From: Euryarchaeota archaeon UBA102
GTDB lineage: Archaea; Thermoplasmatota; Poseidoniia; MGIII; CG-Epi1
DNA: 10,000 bases
Reading direction: 5' to 3'
Assembly: GCA_002509225.1 (NCBI GenBank)
Contig: DAHL01000024.1
Span: 1 to 10,000, forward strand
The notes below the pieces were generated by a model. That model was given only the letters and a program-made list of their open reading frames with translations, was not told the origin of the DNA and made no database searches. The first letter of the stretch is position 1. Every line of letters starts with the position of its first letter. The translations under genes were made by a program, and so were the position numbers. Of the stretch, positions 5,446 through 10,000 are shown one piece after another.

Positions 5446-6407
5446 GTATTGAAGATGATATTGAAAATTTCAGTGACATGTTAGAAAGGTCGTGGAAAGA
5501 AGGAGAATACAATTCAATTAAAGAGAGAAATGTAATTATTTCTGGAATGGGTGGTTCTGGGATTGTGGGGTTAATTACTAAAAAGATAATGGAGAAAGAT
5601 GGAAATAAAATAATTACAGCTTGGAACGAATACGGATTACCTAATTGGACTGATAATGATTGTCATGTAATATGTGTTTCATACTCTGGAAATACTGCTG
5701 AAACTATTAGCTCAGCTGTTGAAGCTGAAAAGAGAAATATTGAATGGGAAGCGATTACGACTGGTGGTGAATTGAGCTCTTATGCTTCCAAAAATAAAAA
5801 AGAAGTGACGATAATAGAAGAAGGGCATCAACCGAGAGCCGCACTCCCATTGCTTCTTATTCCTGTATTGAAAAAATTAGAAATAACAAATATTGATGAA
5901 CAGATAAAAGATGCGATAAATGCTTCTAAAAATATTAGAAAGTATCATGAAAATGGAGCTACGAGTGGAATAGCTAAACGTATGATTGGAAAAAATGTTC
6001 ATGTATATGGTTCTGGTTGTGGTGAAATTAGTGCATATAGATGGAAATGTCAGATAGAAGAGAATGCCAAACAGAAAGTGCATTGGAATAGATTACCTGA
6101 ATTTAATCATAATGAAATTGTAGGATGGGAGGATGCGGGAAGTAATAATTTTGTAGTTTGTTTAAGAGACAATGATGAAGAAGAAAGTATGTTCAAAAGA
6201 TGGGAACATACACAAGAACTGATATGGAATGATACTGAGGTGTTTGTAGCGAAATCAGGGACAATTGGAGAAGCTACTACCACTCTAGGTAAAATTTTAG
6301 AATTGATATATCTTGGAGACTGGGTATCTTTAGAATTAGCAAAGAATAAGAATATTGAACCAGAACCAGTAAAAGTTATTGAAGAATTGAAAAAAAGAAT
6401 TGAGTAA
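5442..6407 (+). CDS. Bifunctional phosphoglucose/phosphomannose isomerase (SIS domain)
   Basis: Cytosolic isomerase of the archaeal PGI/PMI family, interconverting fructose 6-phosphate with glucose 6-phosphate and/or mannose 6-phosphate. It feeds glycolysis/gluconeogenesis and sugar nucleotide supply. At 321 residues it is close to the usual 300-330. The first SIS domain shows the sugar-phosphate-binding loops GMGGSGIVG at 35-43 and SYSGNTAET at 80-88, then GHQPRAALP at 128-136. In the second half, E207 and H223 (in EFNHNEI) are 16 residues apart, as are the catalytic Glu/His pairs known from this family and from the GlmS isomerase domain; K317 near the C-terminus fits the third catalytic residue. 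These residue assignments are by analogy. The start has GTGA 6 nt upstream and a purine-rich leader. carS follows after 3 nt. Whether it is a PGI, a PMI or both cannot be decided here. Confidence 0.9.
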   Translation: MSIEDDIENFSDMLERSWKEGEYNSIKERNVIISGMGGSGIVGLITKKIMEKDGNKIITAWNEYGLPNWTDNDCHVICVSYSGNTAETISSAVEAEKRNIEWEAITTGGELSSYASKNKKEVTIIEEGHQPRAALPLLLIPVLKKLEITNIDEQIKDAINASKNIRKYHENGATSGIAKRMIGKNVHVYGSGCGEISAYRWKCQIEENAKQKVHWNRLPEFNHNEIVGWEDAGSNNFVVCLRDNDEEESMFKRWEHTQELIWNDTEVFVAKSGTIGEATTTLGKILELIYLGDWVSLELAKNKNIEPEPVKVIEELKKRIE

Positions 6408-6410
6408 GAT

Positions 6411-6986
6411 ATGGACGAAGAAAGAAATTTGGTAGCCATTGTTCTGATTATGTGGTATTTATTACCGGCATATCTTGCTAACACCGTCGCTGCCTTAGTT
6501 GGTGGTGGTGCCCCTATTGATGGTGGACATAATTGGAGTGATGGAAAAAGAATTTTAGGAGATGGAAAAACTTGGAAAGGATTGATTGGAGGGACTATTG
6601 GAGGAGTTATTACTGGGATTTTAGTTTTAGAAATTGGAAACCCCATTAGTGGTGTCGAAAATAATATTTTAGATTTGGAAGGGAATAATTACATATATAT
6701 TTCGGCTGTGTTATCTTTTGGTGCATTATTTGGTGATATGCTCGCTTCTTTCGTAAAGAGAAGAATGGGCTTTGAAAGAGGAAGTATGGCTTTGGGTTTA
6801 GATCAGTATGATTTTGTAGTCGTATCACTCGTTATGACTTGGATGCTATATGGAGAATGGATTGAAGAATTATTTATCGAACACTTATGGAGAGAGATGA
6901 TGACTATTTTTGTGTTAACACCATTATTACACCGTGGAGTGAATATTATAGGATACAAAATGGGTGTGAAAAACGAACCTTGGTAA
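6411..6986 (+). CDS. carS: CDP-archaeol synthase
   Basis: Integral membrane CTP:2,3-di-O-geranylgeranylglycerol-1-phosphate cytidyltransferase. It activates the archaeal ether lipid with CTP to CDP-archaeol, the branch point to all polar headgroups. At 191 residues it is slightly longer than the roughly 170-180 usual for the family. Characteristic motifs are visible: LLPAYLANTVAALVGGG at 17-33, the PIDGG...DGKRILGDGKTWKG block at 35-57 (signature GDGKTWKG), GDMLASFVKRRMG at 108-120, and the DQYDF motif at 131-135. Four to five hydrophobic segments are seen (about 7-30, 58-75, 95-112, 133-147, 163-180). It lies 3 nt after the isomerase stop with no clear Shine-Dalgarno sequence, so it probably depends on upstream translation. 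Its stop is 1 nt from the convergent srp19 stop. Confidence 0.95.
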   Translation: MDEERNLVAIVLIMWYLLPAYLANTVAALVGGGAPIDGGHNWSDGKRILGDGKTWKGLIGGTIGGVITGILVLEIGNPISGVENNILDLEGNNYIYISAVLSFGALFGDMLASFVKRRMGFERGSMALGLDQYDFVVVSLVMTWMLYGEWIEELFIEHLWREMMTIFVLTPLLHRGVNIIGYKMGVKNEPW

Positions 6987-6987
6987 A

Positions 6988-7278
6988 CTATTGAGTCTGT
7001 CTAGATTTCTTTAAGTCTTTACCGATTAGATGTAAGAGCTCGGATTTTTTAATGTCGCAATTTACAAGAAAGCAGTCTTCGGTTTGAAGTGGGTTACTAG
7101 GTCTCGATTTTGTTTTAGATGTGAAATTAAAATTTAAAGATTTTAGTATTTTTTCTATTTCATCGGAAGTAGGACGCTTAACTGATTCAGATAGTGGTTG
7201 TTTACGACCTGATGAACGGGATAAAACTGAATTGAAATATGAAGGATAAATAACGAAATTATCTTTATTTACAGACAT
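6988..7278 (-). CDS. srp19: Signal recognition particle 19 kDa protein
   Basis: RNA-binding SRP subunit that binds the helix 6/helix 8 tips of 7S RNA and promotes SRP54 loading, for co-translational targeting of membrane and secreted proteins. At 96 residues it has the normal archaeal length. The N-terminal pattern FVIYPSYFNSVLSRSSGRKQP (residues 8-28) matches the SRP19 RNA-binding strand and loop, usually reading VIWP.Y.D...SR..GR..P. It continues with the helix PTSDEIEKILKSLNF and ends in a basic tail (KKSELLHLIGKDLKKSRQ). The central region is shorter and less aromatic than the common YPRSWW segment. It begins 1 nt after the rps8e stop without a Shine-Dalgarno sequence, implying translational coupling to rps8e. 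Confidence 0.9.
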   Translation of the reverse strand: MSVNKDNFVIYPSYFNSVLSRSSGRKQPLSESVKRPTSDEIEKILKSLNFNFTSKTKSRPSNPLQTEDCFLVNCDIKKSELLHLIGKDLKKSRQTQ

Positions 7279-7279
7279 T

Positions 7280-7660
7280 TTAATCGATTAATACTGCATT
7301 AATCGAACCATCTTGACCTGGTCGAGAAGTTACTCTTGCTTTGCCTGCATCAGTCATGATTACAGCCCCTTTAGTGATAATATTCTGCCTAACGTAGTTC
7401 ATGTTAGCTGGATTGTCAATAACTTCCTGTATAGCTGACTTGAAAGTTTTGCCTTTAGAAGAATCGGTGATAATGGCTTGATCGTCCATTAGAACTCGAA
7501 GTTTTGAGCCTCCACCTCTTGTTCTAGCGACTTTATTCTGTGCAGAACCTATCTTAGTATTTTGTAATTCGTTCGAGATTTCGAATCTCCTTTTAGCTCT
7601 AGAAGATACTAGACGACCGCCTGTTGATTTGCGTTTGGATTTGCCTTGCCATATAGCCAT
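7280..7660 (-). CDS. rps8e: 30S ribosomal protein S8e
   Basis: Archaeal/eukaryotic-specific small-subunit ribosomal protein, 126 residues as usual. The N-terminus MAIWQGKSKRKSTGGRL is the family signature, the middle carries the TRGGGSKLRVL segment, and the C-terminus reads YVRQNIITKGAVI followed by GKARVTSRPGQDG, both nearly invariant in S8e. The start is fixed by the conserved N-terminus; only a weak AGGA lies 7-10 nt upstream. A TATA-like element on the minus strand at 7711-7718 predicts a leader of roughly 28 nt, which contains the small palindromes TCCTAGGA, ATCGAT and AGCGCT. The gene forms a two-gene operon with srp19 and is divergent from gfcR. Confidence 0.98.
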   Translation of the reverse strand: MAIWQGKSKRKSTGGRLVSSRAKRRFEISNELQNTKIGSAQNKVARTRGGGSKLRVLMDDQAIITDSSKGKTFKSAIQEVIDNPANMNYVRQNIITKGAVIMTDAGKARVTSRPGQDGSINAVLID

Positions 7661-7710
7661 AATCTATCCTAGGAATCGATGGAAAAAGCGCTCCTATTTA
7701 ATATTTGATG

Positions 7711-7718
7711 TATAAAAA
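7711..7718 (-). promoter_or_regulatory. TATA box of the rps8e-srp19 operon
   Basis: On the minus strand the sequence reads CTTTTTATAC, almost the same as the TATA element of divergent gfcR (CTTTTATACC). It lies 51-58 bases before the rps8e ATG, so transcription should start about 25-30 bases before the ATG. A second AT-rich element (AATATTAAAT on the minus strand, 7696-7705) is a weaker alternative. Confidence 0.5.
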
Positions 7719-7748
7719 GAGAGAAATGTATAGAAAAACTACCTAATC

Positions 7749-7757
7749 CTTTTATAC
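7749..7757 (+). promoter_or_regulatory. TATA box of gfcR-lysS, leaderless arrangement
   Basis: CTTTTATAC ends 20 bases before the ATG at 7778, so its centre is about 25 bases upstream, the normal archaeal TATA-to-start distance. Transcription would then start at or within a few bases of the gfcR ATG, giving a leaderless mRNA. No Shine-Dalgarno sequence is present between the box and the ATG, which agrees. Confidence 0.6.
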
Positions 7758-7777
7758 CTATTAGACAAAACGAATGT

Positions 7778-8365
7778 ATGAGTATAGATAATTTAGCAAA
7801 GAAAGCTAAGGATTTGAAAGCCAAAGGGATGACTGCTCGAGAGATTTGTCAGGAGATGCATCTGTCTAATCCCACTGTGAAATGGCTATTAGCTAAACAA
7901 CCGGAAGGTGGAATGCCTGCTGATGTGAAAACTGGTTGGAGATCTATCGGAGTTTCAGGTGCTAGAATATCTTCTATTGCTGAGATAATGACAGACATTA
8001 TAGTAGAAGAAGCAGAAAATGGGGAATTTGGAATAGATATGGTTGCTGGAATTGTTTTGAACGGAATGACTCTTGGAGTGTTTGTATCTGAAATGTTGGA
8101 TGTTGATTTTGGAGTTGTTAAACCTACGTTTGATGAATCTCAAACTACATTGGCATCTAATTATGCCGGCTTTGAGGGGAAAGATGTAGTTATTGTTGAT
8201 GATTTAGTGAGTACAGGAGGAACCTGCTCGGAAGTTATAGATTATATCAGAAAAGAGGGCGGGAATCCTGTTTTAGCTGTAGTTATTATTAATAAATTAG
8301 CTGAGAACGAGATCAATGGAGTTCCATTGAGAGCTTTAGTAAGAGCCAGACCTATGGGACCGTAA
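7778..8365 (+). CDS. gfcR: GfcR-type HTH-phosphoribosyltransferase transcription regulator (PyrE-like)
   Basis: Orotate-phosphoribosyltransferase-like protein with an N-terminal DNA-binding domain. Haloarchaeal GfcR, of this architecture, activates sugar catabolic genes. Residues about 1-40 form a helix-turn-helix (GMTAREICQEMHLSNPTVKWLL). Residues about 65-195 are a type I phosphoribosyltransferase fold with the PRPP-binding motif VVIVDDLVSTGGT at 137-149 (acidic pair D141-D142). The lysine- and histidine-rich catalytic loop of true PyrE enzymes is not evident; the region after VVKP (113-116) reads TFDESQTTLASNY. A sensor role is therefore more likely than orotate conversion. At 195 residues it has about the usual length (roughly 200). 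It is read from a leaderless-type promoter and overlaps lysS by one base (TAATG). The PGI/PMI-type isomerase gene 1.4 kb upstream is a conceivable target, but nothing in the sequence proves it. Confidence 0.88.
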   Translation: MSIDNLAKKAKDLKAKGMTAREICQEMHLSNPTVKWLLAKQPEGGMPADVKTGWRSIGVSGARISSIAEIMTDIIVEEAENGEFGIDMVAGIVLNGMTLGVFVSEMLDVDFGVVKPTFDESQTTLASNYAGFEGKDVVIVDDLVSTGGTCSEVIDYIRKEGGNPVLAVVIINKLAENEINGVPLRALVRARPMGP

Positions 8366-9903
8366 TGCACTGGGCTGACGTAATAGCTGAAAAACTTTTA
8401 GAGAAAGGGAAAGAGCACGTTGTCTCATCTGGGATAACGCCATCGGGACCGATACATGTAGGGAGTATGAGAGAGATACTCACTGCAGATGCGATTGCAA
8501 GAGCTATTAGAGATAAAGGGGGAGAAGCTGAACTGATATATGTTGCAGATACGGCAGATCCGTTGAGAAAGGTATATCCGTTTTTAGAGAATTTGGGATA
8601 TGAAAAATGGGTTGGATACCCTTTAGCAGAGATACCTGCTCCAAATGATGAAGGAACGTATGCAGATTATTTCTTGAATCCTTTTTTTGAAGCGTTGAAT
8701 GCGGTTGGTGTAAATCCTCGTGTAGTTGATAATTATAAGGCGTACAAAGAGGGGAAATATGTTAATGAATCGAAGAACGCCTGCGATAATATAGAGAAAA
8801 TTAGAGAGATATTGGAAACTGTTAGTGGAAGACAATTACCGAAAAACTGGTTCCCTTGGACATTTGTAAATGATGATGGAAAAATGATAAGTGGTAAAGT
8901 TTTGAAATACGAATGGCCTATTGTTGAATTTGAAGATGAGAATGGAGATGTTTTCACCAATAATATAGAGAAAGGTGAAGGGAAGCTTCCTTGGAGGTTG
9001 GATTGGCCTGCAAAATGGAATGTTTTAGGAGTTACTTTCGAGGCTTTTGGAAAGGATCATGCAACGAAGGGTGGAAGTTACGATTCTGGAGTAAAAATAG
9101 TTAGAGACATCTATGGTGGAACTGAACCTGAAAAAACAGTCTATGAGTGGATAAATCTGAAAGGAGAGGGCGCTATGCATTCCTCTACTGGATTAGCGAT
9201 ATCGGCGAATGAAATTCTTGAAGTTATTCCTCCGGAAGTGTTGAGATGGTTGATTATGAAACCTCAACCGAATAGACATATCGATTTTGATCCTGGAATA
9301 GGGATACTGAATCTTACAGGTGATTATGAAAGAGTTGAATTAGATTACAATAAAAATGAAGAGAAAACTGATGTACATCGAGCTTACGAATTGAGTCAGG
9401 TCGATACTGAAATGAAAGAGAGTGGAGATTTATTGGGACAGGTTAAATCGTACAGGAATCTGTTGACTCTTGTTCAATCGAAAAGTAGTCTCGATGATAT
9501 GATAAGCTCACTAAAGAGAATAGGAATATTGGAAGAATCGACCGAAGAGATAGAGGAATACTTAGGAAAGAGAGTAGAATATGTCAAAAATTGGTTAGCG
9601 AGATATGCTCCTGATGAGATTAAGTTTGAAATCAAAAAAGAGACTCCTGAAAATGAGTTTGATGATGAACAGAAAAAGGTAATCAAAGAGATAGTGACTG
9701 AATTTAATGCAATAGAATGGAACGCAGAAGAGATTCATAATTCATTCTACCGAGTTCAAGATAAAAGTGAGATGGAAGCGAAGAAGATATTCGAAATTGT
9801 TTATCTAGCATTACTAGGACAGAATTATGGTCCGAAAATGGGATTCTTCTTGGCTACTAATTTAGAACGAGAGTTTGTAGTTGAAAGATTAGAATCATAC
9901 TGA
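8365..9903 (+). CDS. lysS: Lysyl-tRNA synthetase, class I
   Basis: Class I LysRS, common in archaea and rare in bacteria; it charges tRNA-Lys. At 512 residues it has the normal length. The Rossmann domain begins with SSGITPSGPIHVGSMRE at 21-37, where HVGS (31-34) is the HIGH-type motif. The pattern KLPWRLDWPAKWNVLGVTFE.FGKDHATKGGSYD (207-240) is diagnostic for the family. The KMSKS-equivalent reads AMHSSTG at 270-276, followed by PPEVLRWLIMKPQPNRHIDFDPG. The C-terminal part (about 330-512) is the all-helical anticodon-binding domain. Oddities: the zinc-ribbon cysteines normally found after the GR.LP segment (about 155-200) are absent, leaving C140 as the only cysteine, and the KMSKS-like loop has His at its third position. 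The start overlaps the gfcR stop as TAATG. The 3' end overlaps a convergent gene by 9 bp. Confidence 0.97.
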   Translation: MHWADVIAEKLLEKGKEHVVSSGITPSGPIHVGSMREILTADAIARAIRDKGGEAELIYVADTADPLRKVYPFLENLGYEKWVGYPLAEIPAPNDEGTYADYFLNPFFEALNAVGVNPRVVDNYKAYKEGKYVNESKNACDNIEKIREILETVSGRQLPKNWFPWTFVNDDGKMISGKVLKYEWPIVEFEDENGDVFTNNIEKGEGKLPWRLDWPAKWNVLGVTFEAFGKDHATKGGSYDSGVKIVRDIYGGTEPEKTVYEWINLKGEGAMHSSTGLAISANEILEVIPPEVLRWLIMKPQPNRHIDFDPGIGILNLTGDYERVELDYNKNEEKTDVHRAYELSQVDTEMKESGDLLGQVKSYRNLLTLVQSKSSLDDMISSLKRIGILEESTEEIEEYLGKRVEYVKNWLARYAPDEIKFEIKKETPENEFDDEQKKVIKEIVTEFNAIEWNAEEIHNSFYRVQDKSEMEAKKIFEIVYLALLGQNYGPKMGFFLATNLEREFVVERLESY

Positions 9904-10000
9904 CAGTATTTCATTCAAAAACTCTACGTAAATTTGCGACACTCTATCTATACTCGATCTACTTACCCATTCACCAGGTGCATGCCAGTTTCCACCTTCA
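9895..10000 (-). CDS. C-terminal end of an M20-family metallopeptidase-like protein (partial)
   Basis: On the minus strand a frame enters from the right edge and stops at TGA (9897-9895). It encodes 34 residues beginning EGGNWHAPGEWV and ending FLNEILSV. The GGNWHAPGEW pattern followed by a terminal amphipathic helix matches the end of M20 peptidases/deacylases (dipeptidases, acetylornithine or diaminopimelate deacylases). There a histidine in a G.N.HAPNE-type motif is a late metal ligand. Substrate cannot be inferred from this fragment. The end of the gene overlaps the lysS end by 9 bp in convergent orientation. Confidence 0.6.
   Translation of the reverse strand, partial: EGGNWHAPGEWVSRSSIDRVSQIYVEFLNEILSV

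Noticed and set aside
6107..6646. 179-codon open frame on the minus strand under the isomerase/carS junction
   Set aside because: It lies antisense to two well-recognised genes, crosses their boundary, is low-complexity and resembles no family; it is a shadow frame.
7774..7791. ATG at 7774 as an alternative gfcR start
   Set aside because: It is out of frame with gfcR and stops after five codons; the ATG at 7778 has the TATA spacing and gives the expected protein.
7778..8365. Annotation as orotate phosphoribosyltransferase (pyrE)
   Set aside because: The PRPP motif is present, but the N-terminal helix-turn-helix and the absence of the PyrE catalytic loop favour the regulator-type GfcR family.
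8623..8960. Two overlapping minus frames under lysS
   Set aside because: Both are antisense to a clear class I LysRS with no ribosome-binding site and no family resemblance.

Overview
The window is a gene-dense, AT-rich archaeal segment with no long non-coding stretch; the largest gaps are two divergent promoter regions of about 90 and 117 bp. Diagnostic archaeal genes are rps11-rpoD in the archaeal ribosomal/RNA polymerase operon order, rps8e, srp19, CDP-archaeol synthase (archaeal ether lipid synthesis), class I lysyl-tRNA synthetase, an archaeal-type RqcH/NEMF protein, a GfcR-type regulator, and a tRNA-Leu with encoded CCA. Low GC, free-living style gene content, a CARDB-type anchored surface protein and a marine-type sulfotransferase make a planktonic euryarchaeon (Marine Group II/III, Poseidoniales or Pontarchaea-like) the best guess. 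That placement is inference from general knowledge, not a measured result.

Layout. (A, +) End of rps4, rps11, rpoD and tRNA-Leu(GAG), all overlapping or abutting; the tRNA starts on the last base of the rpoD stop codon. (B, -) A convergent cluster read right to left: a secreted, membrane-anchored CARDB protein, rqcH (ribosome-associated quality control), and a sulfotransferase that ends against the tRNA terminator. (C, +) A sugar-phosphate isomerase (PGI/PMI family) and carS, 3 nt apart. (D, -) rps8e and srp19, 1 nt apart, convergent with carS with 1 nt between the stops. (E, +) gfcR, apparently leaderless, and lysS, joined by a TAATG overlap. (F, -) The 3' end of an M20-type peptidase gene, overlapping the end of lysS by 9 bp.

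Functionally this is mainly information processing (ribosome, polymerase, tRNA, aminoacylation, SRP, stalled-ribosome quality control) with two metabolic genes (hexose phosphate isomerisation, archaeal lipid headgroup activation), one sugar-metabolism-type regulator and two surface or modification genes. I see no mobile element, CRISPR array, toxin-antitoxin pair or defence island. The most interesting signal is the rpoD/tRNA-Leu overlap: accurate 5' processing of the tRNA would cut the rpoD stop codon and leave a non-stop mRNA. Two normally metal-binding proteins (RpoD and LysRS) have also lost their cluster or zinc cysteines.
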